A DNA stretch of 15,663 nucleotides from Thalassiosira profunda. Taxonomy: Eukaryota > Bacillariophyta > Thalassiosirophyceae > Thalassiosirales > Thalassiosiraceae. The position numbers were made by a program, and so were the translations under genes. Below are positions 1-9,435 of this stretch, piece by piece (the stretch's first letter is position 1; each line of letters starts with the position of its first letter). The notes beneath the pieces were generated by a model that worked only from the letters and a program-made list of their open reading frames with translations, ran no database searches and had not been told where the DNA came from. The stretch spans positions 1 to 15,663 of the forward strand of contig JALLAP010000275.1 in assembly GCA_036939355.1 (NCBI GenBank), written 5' to 3'.

Positions 1-1586
1 GGCAGCGTCAGGTCGAACTTTTCCGTCTCGTTGAGCTTCGCCGTCTGGGTCAGCAGCGTCTTCTTCTCAAAGTACGTGGCGCCAATCTGCTGCGTGATCC
101 CTCCCGCCTCACCCTCCTGCACATTCGTCTTTCGGATCTTGTCCAGCAGCTTCGTCTTGCCCGTGTCGACGTGTCCCATGATGACCACGATAGGACAGCG
201 GAGGTCGTCCCTCGTGCGCGCGGCCAAGTTGGCCTTCTCCTGCTCCAACCTGCGTTTCTTCCCCTCCTCCCGCTTCTGCGCCAACATCATCTCCTGCATC
301 GCCATCTCCTCCTCCTGCGCCTTCATCTCCGCCAGCTTCTCGGCCTGGATGCGCTCGCGCTCGGCGCGCTCCTTGCCCAGCTGCGCCAGCCGCTCCTTTT
401 CCTTGCGCTTCTCTTTTTCGATGAGGTCCTCGTCGTCGTCCGATTCGTCCTCCATCGAAGTCGTGGCCTGCTTGAGGCGGCGTTCAAGGGCATCGTCCAC
501 ACCAGGACCTGAGGCGTCAGAGTCGGCATCCCAGTCGTCCCCCGAATCGGAGGCCTCCCAATCGTCCTTCGCGTCGTCGTCGTCCTCTTCCTTCTTCTTT
601 TCCTCGTCGGCCTTGCGCTCCTCTTCCAAACGAGCCTCCTCGGCCAACCGCGCCTCCTCCGCCTTCTTCGCCTCCTCGGCCTTTCGCTCCTCCTCGGCCT
701 TCCGCTCCTCTTCGAGCTCCTCCGGACTCTTCTTTTTCTTCTTGCCGTAATCGGGCTTTTTGCGCCCTCCCCCGCCCGATGGCACCTCCATCCCCGCGGC
801 CCGCATGGCCTCGAGGCGCTGCTGGGCCAGCGCCGCCTGCTGTTTTTGCTTCTTCGTCTTGTAGGTGCCCTGGGTAGATGATGGAGGGGTATGGATGAGT
901 GAGAGAGTCAAGAGATGTAAATGATCACATGATGTGCACAAAATATCCCCAGCGCCACAACNTATGGATGAGTGAGAGAGTCAAGAGATGTAAATGATCA
1001 CATGATGTGCACAAAATATCCCCAGCGCCACAACCGAACTCACCTCCCGTTTCTGCCTCTCGATCTTCTCCCGCTCCTTCTGCTTCTTTCGCTCCTTCTC
1101 CTGCTCCTTCCTCTCCTCCTCCTCCCGCTCCTTCCTCTCAATCTCCGCGATGCGCGCCCGTTCGGCCTCCTCAGCCGCCCGCTGCTTCTCCTCCTCCTCC
1201 CTTTGGAGGCGCATCCGCTCGGCGACCAATTTTCCCTTGGCGGAGATCTTGTCGTCCTTCTTGGAGTCGTCCCCGCCGCCGCCTCCGCCCTTCTTCTTCT
1301 TCTTTTTCTTCTTCTTGGCGGCGCCTCCCCCGCCAGCTTCGCCGTCGTCGCCCAACCCTTGGGCGGCCAAAAACGCGGCGGCCGCATCGACGCCCGCGTC
1401 TCCCCCGCCGCTCTCCTCCTTGGCCTCCTCCGCGGCGGCGGTGGCTGTGTCCTCCTCTTTGGGTGCCTCCTCCCCCGAGGCGGGCGAGGCGTCGGCATTG
1501 GCCGCGGCTGCCTCATTCAGAATGTCCCAGTCGTCGTCGTCCGCGGACGACGCCGCCTTCTTCTTGCCGCCCTTCTTCTTCCCCAT
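1..1586 (-). CDS. eIF5B: Translation initiation factor eIF5B, N-terminal part (partial, 2 exons)
   Basis: eIF5B is the cytosolic GTPase that drives joining of the large ribosomal subunit at the end of initiation. Exon 1 (1586-1044) starts at an ATG and encodes 181 residues: a Lys/Ala/Asp-rich head, a run of nine lysines (91-99) and a charged Glu/Arg/Lys helix. The intron (1043-870, donor GTGAGT, acceptor CTACCCAG) is phase 0. Exon 2 (869 to the window edge) continues the charged region with acidic tracts, then enters the G domain: [16 protein letters not shown] with the P-loop at about residues 413-420, and the switch-I-type [15 protein letters not shown] about 20 residues later. These match eIF5B/IF2 closely. 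The G domain begins at a position like that in yeast eIF5B, so the disordered head is of ordinary length. The rest of the G domain and domains II-IV lie outside the window. The intron holds an N and a 72-nt duplication; corrected length is 101 nt. Exon structure is inferred from splice signals and open frames. Confidence 0.93.
890..1034. repeat. 72-nt direct duplication around a single N (assembly join)
   Basis: Positions 890-961 and 963-1034 are identical over 72 nt, with one N at 962. Both copies lie within the eIF5B intron. Exactly the same arrangement (72 nt, N, 72 nt) occurs at two other unrelated places in the window, which points to contig ends that overlap but were joined with a placeholder base and not merged. 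Removing one copy and the N leaves a 101-nt intron with intact splice sites. Confidence 0.93.
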
Positions 1587-1879
1587 TGTTCAGGCTGTTG
1601 AGATGACGGTAGGAGCGGCGGGCGCCCAATGGTTCAGGTCAGGTGATAAAGAAGTGATGACGAATGACAGGAGGTGCGGGGCGGGGGGGTTTGAGTTTGA
1701 GGCTCTGTTGCAGTGCAACGACGACGGTCAACGGTCAGACGCGGTGCACCTACCAATAACCTCCTCCTCGTCGCGTCAGAGGGTTCACAGCCACACCATG
1801 TTGCCAGCGCAGTAGCGGGCGGCTGAGCGTCACGCTGCCATAAATTTGACCGCCGCAACTATCGTGCTCGGTCCGAACG
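1587..1879. promoter_or_regulatory. Divergent intergenic region between eIF5B and the MFS transporter
   Basis: This 293-nt stretch separates two start codons facing away from each other, so it must hold both 5' leaders and promoters. It contains a G-rich run at about 1673-1690 and no clear TATA box. Open frames crossing it have no support of their own and are continuations of frames antisense to eIF5B. I see no other feature. The promoter role follows from position only. Confidence 0.5.
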
Positions 1880-3437
1880 ATGTGCCAGCCTCCGATCGCG
1901 AAGACCGCGGCAGCGGCGGCCGCTGATGGCGCTGCAAAGGATACCCGAGCCAGCAACGAACAATGCGCCCTCTCGCACGCCCGGCGCACCCTCGAGCACG
2001 GCACCCTCCTCGCGTGCCTGTCCCTCCTCCTCCTCATCGCGGGGTTGGCCGTGACGTTTCCGCAGATGCAGAGCAGGCGCGATGAATTGGGGTGCGACGC
2101 GCTCTGCTACGGAAGGTAAGAGTGTGTACATTATTGCACTGTTGTTAGCCAGATAGATTCAGAGTGCTCACGTCTTCTGAAGCATGACGTCCGTGCGCTC
2201 CGCGCTGGGCCTTGTGGGAACGGCTGTGGTGGGACGGCTGTCGGACAAGAATAGCTCGATTCTGGCGAGAACGCTGGGGTCGCTGGGGAAGGGCACCGTT
2301 TCCAGCGGGAGGCGGGCCTGTCTCCATGTGGGCACAATCGCCTCTCTGGTTGGATTGGTAACTGCAGCGACAGTCAACTCTCTTCGGGGATTGTGGATGA
2401 GCATGGTTCCCGGAGCATTATTGCAGCACAACTTCGACATCTACAAGTCTCTTCTGTCGGAGTACCACAACGACATCGAGCACCTCGAAACGCAACAAAG
2501 CACCAACGGGGAAATTGACGGAGAGAAGGCCGACAATACCAACAATTCACAACTGTCGAGATCAGGATCCGTCGGCAAGCTCGGTATGGCGGCTGGCCTT
2601 TCCTTCATGATTGGTCCGATGATAGCTGCGGTTGCATCTCCTACGTTCCAAATGGCGGCATATTTTGCAATTGTTTGCACGCTGGCATCGGGGGTGATTG
2701 TATGCAAGCTGCCCATGCCCGTTGCATCTGCACATACTGCCACCAACGAGAACAATACCGAGAAAGAACAGAGTCAGACACAAACGACGGAGTTCACTCT
2801 TACGAACATGCTGCGACTGAAGACACCGAGATCGCGCGCAGCAGCCACTCTCATCGTCATTCGGCTGAACATGGCTCTGGCATTCCACGTGTTCAATACG
2901 ATCTGGCCGGCATCGCTCAAGGCGAGGTTCAATTTTGGCCCGAGCGACCACGCAAGGTTCATGAGCTTCATAGGCATCACTTATGCATTCAGCCAAGGCT
3001 TCTTGGCCAAGCGTCTTGTGCAGATGTGGGGAAAGGAAGGCAAAGTGTACATTATCATGACAAGCTGCGCGGTGCTGGGTGCTGGAAGATACGTTGCTTA
3101 CCACACAGACAGTTTAGTGGTGATCTATGCGGTCTTCCTCTTTATCATCAACGCATTGGGAACATTGAACACGGTGTTAACGGCAGACACGGGAGCTATT
3201 GCCCCGAGCAACGAGATCGGTGGGCTCTTTGGCATACTGCAGGCGGCTGAGAGTGCAGCGGGGATGATAGGGCCGGTGCTGGGCGGAGCGATTTCGCGCT
3301 ATCTCGGAAAGGATGCACCGTTGTTAGGAGTGGTTGGAGTGTACTGCTTCTTGTTCGTGTTTGTCTCCTGGGGATATGAGAGGTATGTCACCTCTTGCAC
3401 CAGCGACAATGCAAAAGGCGCCAAGAAGTCGGTCTAG
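1880..3437 (+). CDS. Major facilitator superfamily transporter, MFSD9/MFSD10 (TetA-like) type
   Basis: A predicted 496-residue multi-spanning membrane transporter; substrate unknown. Exon 1 (1880-2115) encodes an Ala-rich cytosolic head and the first membrane helix (about residues 41-62, a Leu-rich run). A 67-nt intron (2116-2182, GTAAGA...CTGAAG) is followed by exon 2 (2183-3437). I chose the acceptor at 2182 because other AGs tested between 2149 and 2169 give stops or leave the downstream frame. Just after the junction is an MFS motif-A-like segment, GRLSDKNS (about residues 96-103), placing it in the loop between helices 2 and 3. A long polar loop rich in Asn, Glu and Ser lies mid-protein, followed by a second set of hydrophobic helices including IGPVLGGAISRYLG. 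Topology and the split into two halves fit proton-coupled drug-antiporter-like MFS proteins. The closest named relatives are suggested by general pattern only. Its stop lies 20 nt from the stop of the convergent gene at 3458-4234. Confidence 0.85.
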
Positions 3438-3457
3438 ATTGTACAAATTGTAGTAGT

Positions 3458-4234
3458 TCATGCTGTAAATATCGGAGCCTTTTTGAGGTATGAACGCAAT
3501 GCACCATCCAGCTCAGCCGGCACTGCTAGGAACCCGCGGTCTGCTCGGAACATGATTTCCCACGCATCTCCTTGCAGTGCCTCAGCTAGTTTCACACCAC
3601 GGCTCTGCGTTGTAACGATCCGCCGGTTTGCGTTGTCGATAGGCCAGAACACCCCGCCACCTTCAATCCAAGCAAAGTCAACGCCCTTCTCGCCCAAAGG
3701 CCATATCGAGGCGGCCATTCCCCACTGCGCTGCTTCCTTTGGACAAGTTGTGCCTAAGTGACTATTGCTTGGTCTAATTCCCCGTCTCATTTCTTCGTCC
3801 AACCGTTGGAAATATGTTGCAGCGTCTTTTGATTGATAGGTCTCAGGATCCAGCAAATCGTATGGCTCGTCTCGCACCACAATCGCTGCCAGGCCATCGC
3901 TTTGAGTCACCGCCTCGCTTTGGGCGGAAAAGAGACCTCTGTAAAGAAAACTCCTCGCATCTAAAACGCTCGTCAAGAACTCAGAGTTGCAGAACCTTTG
4001 AATGTACTCTGCAACTTTCTCCACAGGCACGATGCGCTGGTAGCTTTCATCCGCGTTGGCCCTGATGGAGCCTGGCGCCGTAGGATACCGCAGAAGGGTT
4101 GATGCTGCACCAAAGCTACTCGCGATGAAATCTCGCCTCCTCGGGGCGCGATGGTGCATGCCCTCCCTCTGCGCGTTGTAGCAGGCCACCACAGCGCACC
4201 GCTGGCACAAGACGAACAGCGCTACGAGGAGCAT
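3458..4234 (-). CDS. Hypothetical protein with predicted ER signal plus Tat-type thylakoid signal
   Basis: An intron-less ORF of 258 residues; the mature domain is not recognised. Residues 1-18 form a hydrophobic ER-type signal (MLLVALFVLC...AVVAC), followed by a short basic, His-containing stretch. Then comes RRRDF at 32-36, an Ala/Ser-rich weakly hydrophobic segment, and Ala-Asn-Ala near 59-61, resembling a twin-arginine signal with its processing site. Such a tripartite leader is what a lumen protein needs in a plastid of red-algal origin. The usual diatom phenylalanine at the signal cleavage point is not evident, so targeting is an inference. The mature part (about 62-258) is soluble, rich in aromatic residues, and contains ASIWPLGEKGVDFAWIEGGG and a Trp-rich centre. 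It is convergent with the MFS gene and divergent from the OMA1-like gene. Confidence 0.75.
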   Translation of the reverse strand: MLLVALFVLCQRCAVVACYNAQREGMHHRAPRRRDFIASSFGAASTLLRYPTAPGSIRANADESYQRIVPVEKVAEYIQRFCNSEFLTSVLDARSFLYRGLFSAQSEAVTQSDGLAAIVVRDEPYDLLDPETYQSKDAATYFQRLDEEMRRGIRPSNSHLGTTCPKEAAQWGMAASIWPLGEKGVDFAWIEGGGVFWPIDNANRRIVTTQSRGVKLAEALQGDAWEIMFRADRGFLAVPAELDGALRSYLKKAPIFTA

Positions 4235-4658
4235 CGTGAGATTATTGATGTGCGAGAAGAGCGAGGGCGGGGGGGGGGGAGTTGCTAGCTTACGTAGTAT
4301 CTATGAACAATAGGCAGTACATTTATTTATTTGGAGGGTGAGGCGTCATTTGATTGCGTCGGCGTGTCGGAAGCACCCCAGCCCTACGCCGTGGTCGCCC
4401 CGACACCTCCTGGCCGCTCTCGTAGCATCAGATCCTCTGGCCCACTACGGCTGACGCCGTCGCTGCCGTTGAGTCGGTCTGTTCTCTCCGTCGCCTCTGC
4501 CCGGGCGCGGCCCGTGCCTCTCACCTCTCACCTCTCACCTCTCACCATCACCATCAATCACTCCCGCACCCCACCCCGCTGCCCAACACCTCCTCTCGCG
4601 ATACACCTTGCAATTATCAAAGCAACACGCAGGATCTACCTTTAAACCATCCGAAATT
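4235..4658. promoter_or_regulatory. Divergent intergenic region with G tract and CCTCTCA tandem repeat
   Basis: A 424-nt region between two divergent starts. It holds a poly-G tract at about 4269-4279, an AT-rich patch with TTTATTTATTT near 4321-4331, and four perfect tandem copies of CCTCTCA (4517-4544) followed by CCATCA repeats. The pyrimidine-rich stretch lies about 115 nt upstream of the OMA1-like ATG and is probably part of its leader or initiator region. An open frame at 4331-4645 crosses it but is low-complexity (Pro, Ser, Arg) and shows no protein-like pattern. Confidence 0.45.
4517..4544 (+). repeat. Tandem repeat, 4 x CCTCTCA
   Basis: Four exact consecutive copies of a 7-mer, in the pyrimidine-rich region upstream of the OMA1-like start codon. 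Directly seen in the sequence. It may be a simple-sequence expansion or a pyrimidine-rich leader element. Confidence 0.9.
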
Positions 4659-6173
4659 ATGGCTTTGGTGGGGATGAGGTTCGCCTCCCTATCCGCCGGC
4701 AGGCTGACCTCTTCGACGACGGCAAACTTTCCAAAGGTGTGCGTTCGGTACAGATCAACGCACATCACACATTCACCGTCTCTACCATCACCGAGATCAA
4801 GATATCTGGTGCTCTATCGAGGCAGTCAAACGCTGAATCACTTGGGTCTGCCGAGGGCAAATAATTTGCAGTTCCAGCTCTGCAAACTTGCTTCCTTCTC
4901 CACCTCCGCATCCAAGGCAACCGCCATCTCCAACGCAAAGGCGGCACAGTCACGGAAATGGAGGATTATTGCACGGGTGGCATTCTACTTGCGTATTCCG
5001 TTTCTGGTTCTTTCTGTTTATGGCATTGGCTACCAGCAGGGTATCATGGATTACTCCCGAGAGCCGGCAGAAATGGAGTCGAATCTGATGGATACTGTGC
5101 TATCGGGAGTTGGGTGCACTTCCGCAGAAGAAAGGGAGAAAGTGTTGGTGGCACGCGAGGGAGAATGGAGAACGTTGCTTGCAAAGTTTCGCGCCGAGCA
5201 TCCTTTGCATCGGGCACAAGACGAAGAGGGTTACAACGAGGAGTATCGGCGGATGGTGATGATGCACAATGCGTCAATCGTCGGGGAGAAAGTGGTCAGA
5301 GTTGCGCAAGCTTACGTTCGGAAAAAGTTGACAGAGACAGTGAAGGAAGCCACCGAACAGATGCCTCCGGAGATCCTTGAAGACGAAAAGAAGCTGTACC
5401 AAGCGCTGCTCAGCATCGAGGAGGTTCAACTCTGGACAAGAGCGCGTGCGGCGATGGACGGGTCCTGGCAATACGTCCTCATTCCGACACCAATTCCAAA
5501 TGCTTTTGTATCGGAAATTCTCCCGCATCGCATCTTTATTACGACCAGTATGTTCGAGAGGTTCATCGAATCGCAAGACGAGCTGGCTTTGGTGCTGGGT
5601 CATGAGATTTCCGTGAGAGAATGATGCTCTGTGTTTGGTGTGGTGCGTTCTCATTGTGAGTCTGCTCCCTGACCTCCTTCAATACTTCTTTATCAGCACT
5701 TGATCCTCGGGCACTCGAGCAACCAGAACGTCCTCGAAGCATCTTTTAGGACGCTGGAGATCCTTCTACTATCGCTGGACCCCACCGAAGGAATACTCTC
5801 GCTAGCATTCATGTCTTTCTTGGCATCGGTGCGGCATGCTATTGGAGCAGTGTACAGTCGAGAGAATGAGCGCCAGGCCGACGAACTTGGAATCAAACTA
5901 ACTGCTCAGGCCTGCTACGACACTCGTGCGGCGAGCCATGTGTTCCACAAAATGCACCGGGACAATGTGGAGAGCGGGAAGGCGTCGTCGTCTAGCAGGG
6001 CTGGGTGGGGAGGATTGCTGTCGTTTTTCGATACCCACCCACCTTCTGACGAACGCTTTCAGACCTTGCTGGCAGAGAGCATGCACGAGAACAAAGACAA
6101 GTACGACGAAAGCTGTGCCAGCCTGCAGAAGCTCTTCTTGGAAGCATTGAAGCCTGGCGATTCTGACAGATAG
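4659..6173 (+). CDS. Mitochondrial M48 family zinc metalloprotease, OMA1-like (2 exons)
   Basis: Predicted 476-residue membrane metalloprotease. Exon 1 is 4659-5612, intron 5613-5696 (84 nt, GTGAGA...TTATCAG), exon 2 5697-6173. Splicing creates LVLGHEISH: the zinc-binding HExxH (residues 315-319) is split, with HEIS in exon 1 and the last His in exon 2. The third ligand is the Glu (about 376) in SRENERQADELG, the usual M48 SRxxExxAD pattern. Upstream, IPNAFVSEILPHRIFITTSM resembles the NAF...G conserved strand of M48 enzymes. The first 40 residues are Arg/Ser/Thr-rich and nearly free of acids, like a mitochondrial presequence. A membrane helix lies at about 102-124 (WRIIARVAFYLRIPFLVLSV). OMA1 is an inner-membrane stress-activated protease that cleaves OPA1-type dynamins; here that role is inferred from family and layout only. 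The ATG at 4659 is the first in frame with this presequence. Confidence 0.9.
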
Positions 6174-6310
6174 AGAGGTGAGCACTCACTGAACACATCC
6201 TTTCTAGTTTATCCATCCAACATTCGTCACATAATTCTCTCTCGTTTCTACAAACAAACACTCTCTAACGCTGCCTTCTTCCGTCCACCCACCAAAGCTC
6301 AACAACCCGT

Positions 6311-6541
6311 TTAGTCGAGATCCATGAGTTCGCTGCTCGTGGCTTCGGAATGCTTCTCCAGGAAGCCCTTCAAGCGCTCGTAGCTGTTGCCCATGTCGTT
6401 GACCATCCAGCCGAGCTCCTGCAGATCGCGCTTGCCCAGCGAGGCAGCACCCGCCTGCGTCTGAGCCGTCTTGAATTCGGTGGCGATGGCAGTCTCGAAG
6501 TCCTCAGCGCTATCTTCGGTTTTCTCGTCGCAGTCGATCAC
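6311..6541 (-). other. Orphan coding-like ORF without a start codon
   Basis: Seventy-six codons on the minus strand with a soluble, acidic, helix-prone composition (KRDLQELGWMVNDMGNSYER). It ends in SSELMDLD and a stop, so it looks like a real C-terminus. There is no upstream ATG in the open part: the first codon is GTG, and 7 codons upstream the frame meets a TGA. Nine codons further upstream in the same frame is an ATG (MTNVPSACR, then TGA). It lies directly downstream of the 670-residue orphan gene on the same strand. It could be an alternative last exon of that gene, an exon of a separate transcript, a gene broken by one stop, or an assembly error. I see no clean splice pair that joins it. 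Confidence 0.35.
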
Positions 6542-6596
6542 GGAGGGGCATCGTGTTCACCGACAAGCAGAGGGCACGTTCGTCATCCCAATTAGA

Positions 6597-8609
6597 TTAG
6601 AAGTCCTCGTCGAGGTCAGGATTATCCTCAAAGTTTGCGTCCATGCCCGCTTGCATCTTTGACTCATTTGTCTGCGGCAGTTGCTTTCCGACGCGCACAA
6701 CTTCATCGCTGTTCAAGAGGCCCTTCTGCTCCAAACGCCTCAGACAGTTTCGCTGCTCCACACTGGTCTTAGGAAAGAGTTCGGCAACAGTCTCCCGTAG
6801 AGCATTCGATCCTGGTATGGCATCTTCCAGGTAGATGGCATTCCGTAGCTCTTCCGCTCGCTCCCCGTCCCACGTGTCGAGGCACTTCGGCAATTCGCAC
6901 TTCAGCGGGTTGAAGTGCTCCGCCGCTACCAGCCCCGCCTCCGAAAGCTCCCACAGCTTCTGGTGTTGCTTGTTCGGCGCCCTTGCTCCTCCAACAGTTC
7001 CACGAGATCGACCGGGCGCGTACTCGAACAAGGCGGCAGCGGCTTGGTAATCGGGCTGGGGCAGAACAAGCAGCTTCTGGACGTTCTCCGCAAGCTCCAG
7101 AGTCGGCTGCTTCATGAGAAGCATCTTCCGATTCTTCTGCTCTCCGTTCAGCGGCTGAACGAACTTAGCCACGATGCTATCGCAGCCAAGCTTGAAAAGA
7201 TCCTTCGGCATCTCAATGTTGTGAGAAGCGAGGAACGCAGTGATTTCGTCGCTCAGCTCCGACCACGCCCAAGATATCACATCCTGCTGGGTCTCGGGGG
7301 TCCTGTAGCCCTTTCTGAACGTGCCAGCATTGGCCAAGTGGTCGATGATGCTCCCCAGCACCGCCATTGTGTCGGAAGACAAAGACAGACGAAGACGAGA
7401 GTACATCTTGTCCATGATCTTCTCGCCCGCTCCAGGGAAGCCAATGACCATGGAAGGGAATCGAATCTTATCGAGAAACGGTAGAACGATGTCGAGGACG
7501 TCCGCAGATCGATGGCACTCGGCAACAGAATGAGCAGGACACGGTCCGTAAAGCTCTCCTTCCGGTGGCGTGGGAACGGGGCAGTACTCCCGAGGTGCGT
7601 TGTGGGCGGCACAGTTGAGTTCCAAGTGTTCGTGGCAATAGTGAAAGTCGGCCGGGGGCGCGGGCAAGGCTTCGCTGACCAACTTGAGCAGCTTGACGGT
7701 CAGGCAGTTCAGAAATGAATCGATGTCGTCCTCGCTTTCCGTGTATTGAAAGAGACTGAGGTCGTGGTGCCCCCGGCCTTGTGGAACGGCGCATCTCAGG
7801 ATGCAAATGAAGACCGGGAAGATCTCGAGGGCATGGTGAAACTGCTCTCGGATGAGCCAAATCCAATATTCACAGGTCTCTTTCAGGATTGGGTGCTTCT
7901 CCATCAACTCCTCCAGAGCGGCTATAGACTCCTCTTGGGCTTGTTCGAACTCTTCTTCCGACAGCGGCGAAGTGCGGGGGCTGGCGCTCGGCTTGCGTTC
8001 GTCTTCGCTCGAGCCCGGGTCGCCGTCGCCGACATTGCTCTGCGCCGTCGTGCCCCAGAGCTCCTCGACCTCCACCTTGTCCGACTCCTCCTCCGCCGGC
8101 GGGTTGGGCTCGGCCTGCTTCAGCCCCAGCGCCCCGGCAAAGGGAGAGCGGGTGACGCGGCGACAGCTGCGGTCGTTGCAGTCCGGGGACGCGCAGTGGT
8201 CGGCGCCCTCGCTGCGCTTCTCGGGGGTGCGATTCTCCAGGCTCTGGAGCGGTCGAGAGGAAGTCGGCGCAGCAACTGCCGGGCGCTTGGCCGACGCCTC
8301 CGGGGCCGACGCCTCCGGGGCCGACGACGACGCGGCCGACGACGACGCGGCCATCGCGGCCTTTGGGCGCTTGGCCGCCGACGACACCGACGCCGACGCC
8401 GACGACTCCGTGGACGGCTCCGATGTGGTGGAGGTGGACGAGGACTTGGCCGGCGGTGGCCCCGGCGAGCGCGCTGGTGCCGGCCTCGAACCCGAAACGG
8501 AACCGGCCCGGGTTGGCAACGAAGCCGCCGACGACGACGCGGCCATCGCGGCCATTGCGGCCTTCGTCGCATCGCGCTGCGGGCGCTGGCGCCTCGACGG
8601 CTTCCCCAT
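6597..8609 (-). CDS. Hypothetical 670-residue protein with Cys/His-rich segment
   Basis: A single long ORF from an ATG at 8609; not recognised. Residues 1-235 are disordered: a basic head (KPSRRQRPQR), Ala/Ser/Pro-rich tracts with two copies of an AAMAASSSAAS-like unit, KRPK and KRP basic patches, and acidic Ser/Glu stretches. A small cluster HCASPDCNDRSC lies at 138-149. From about 236 the sequence becomes helical and globular. Residues 323-366 contain HYCHEHLELNC, EYC, GPCPAH and ECH, that is at least five Cys and five His, a candidate metal-binding module. The rest (370-640) is helix-rich with several Leu repeats. The C-terminus is acidic (NPDLDEDF). The basic patches hint at a nuclear location; this is inference. 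Gene is divergent from the RGG gene, with 1.1 kb between. Confidence 0.75.
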   Translation of the reverse strand: MGKPSRRQRPQRDATKAAMAAMAASSSAASLPTRAGSVSGSRPAPARSPGPPPAKSSSTSTTSEPSTESSASASVSSAAKRPKAAMAASSSAASSSAPEASAPEASAKRPAVAAPTSSRPLQSLENRTPEKRSEGADHCASPDCNDRSCRRVTRSPFAGALGLKQAEPNPPAEEESDKVEVEELWGTTAQSNVGDGDPGSSEDERKPSASPRTSPLSEEEFEQAQEESIAALEELMEKHPILKETCEYWIWLIREQFHHALEIFPVFICILRCAVPQGRGHHDLSLFQYTESEDDIDSFLNCLTVKLLKLVSEALPAPPADFHYCHEHLELNCAAHNAPREYCPVPTPPEGELYGPCPAHSVAECHRSADVLDIVLPFLDKIRFPSMVIGFPGAGEKIMDKMYSRLRLSLSSDTMAVLGSIIDHLANAGTFRKGYRTPETQQDVISWAWSELSDEITAFLASHNIEMPKDLFKLGCDSIVAKFVQPLNGEQKNRKMLLMKQPTLELAENVQKLLVLPQPDYQAAAALFEYAPGRSRGTVGGARAPNKQHQKLWELSEAGLVAAEHFNPLKCELPKCLDTWDGERAEELRNAIYLEDAIPGSNALRETVAELFPKTSVEQRNCLRRLEQKGLLNSDEVVRVGKQLPQTNESKMQAGMDANFEDNPDLDEDF

Positions 8610-9273
8610 GCTACCGTCTCACGCTGCCATCGTCGTCGCCTCGTGGGTCGCAGGCCCCCATCGCGACTCCGCCGAAAAATGACGCGCTCCCACGCCACCG
8701 GTGCCGAGAGGAACGCCGCGGCTTTGCGCAATGCGCAGCACGCGGCGGCGCCCCCGGCCGGTGCGAGCGAGTGAGTGGCCGACCCGCCGGCTCGTCGGGT
8801 CGGGCAACAGGGTTCCCTCTCGTTCAGTTTGGAGGAGGCAGGAGGGGCGAATTGTTGTTTGATTTTTCAGTCGCTCGAAAAAACAGAAAAGCGCGCGCAG
8901 GTAGAGAGCGCAGGCCTGTGAGCCGGCTGATTGTTGAATCGCACACCGGCTCGACGCCGCCAACCCCCGCTGCCGTCGCACCTCCCCTCCTCCACCTGCC
9001 ACCACCACCGCACCCACACCCATCGCCCGCGCTCCTTGCTGAATGCGCCGATGAGCTGATGCCGTTGCGGTGCCCCTCCCGCCAGACGGCCCGCGAGGAG
9101 GGCGTCCATCGGCGGTAGGTGACGACGAACCACGGCCTGGGCCGCCCTGGCGGGGTGTAGCGCCATTGCCATTGACATTGAGCAGGTGTGCAGGTGTGCA
9201 GATGAGGAGGAGAGAGCCGCGCGGTTGCGCTTGCTGTCTCCTCCTTGTCTTTGTGTCATCGAATCAAAGGAAA

Positions 9274-9298
9274 AAAGGTATCCTAAAAAGATACCTTT
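9274..9298. repeat. Perfect inverted repeat, 9-bp stem, 7-nt loop
   Basis: AAAGGTATC, loop CTAAAAA, GATACCTTT. The arms are exactly complementary. It is the first of three inverted repeats within about 160 nt of unusually AT-rich sequence. It is followed by G and not by a T run, so it is not an intrinsic terminator of bacterial type. Confidence 0.85.
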
Positions 9299-9354
9299 GT
9301 GGGCTTATAGGCGTCTGACATAAAGGTAGGGTAGGCCCTGGGTATTTGTTATTA

Positions 9355-9376
9355 GTTCCTACGTGAATATAGGAAC
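9355..9376. repeat. Inverted repeat, 7-bp stem, 8-nt loop
   Basis: GTTCCTA at 9355-9361 and TAGGAAC at 9370-9376, exactly complementary, with CGTGAATA between. Second member of the hairpin cluster in the AT-richer island upstream of the RGG gene. Confidence 0.8.
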
Positions 9377-9378
9377 GA

Positions 9379-9435
9379 CAACCGGTAGAGAGGAAATCAG
9401 AGAATTCTGTTGGGCCAGGACCTGAGTACCGGTTG
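9379..9435. repeat. Inverted repeat, 9-bp arms, 39-nt spacer
   Basis: CAACCGGTA at 9379-9387 and TACCGGTTG at 9427-9435 are exact reverse complements. Each arm contains the palindrome ACCGGT. The spacer contains further small dyads (CAGAGAATTCTG; CAGGACCTG). Third member of the cluster. Confidence 0.8.

Noticed and set aside
1007..1815. Plus-strand frames over the eIF5B N-terminus
   Set aside because: Pro/Ser/Leu-rich shadows of the Lys/Glu-rich coding strand; eIF5B on the minus strand is certain from its GTP-binding motifs.
2562..3104. Minus-strand ORF of 180 codons within the MFS gene
   Set aside because: Cys/Arg/His-rich composition typical of a reverse-frame shadow; the plus strand has clear membrane helices and an MFS motif.
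7746..8774. Long plus-strand frames (also 7852-8682) antisense to the 670-residue gene
   Set aside because: Arg/Gly-rich or Asp/Ala-rich translations that mirror the Ala/Ser-rich minus-strand repeats; no start context or domain pattern. The minus-strand product looks more like a real protein.
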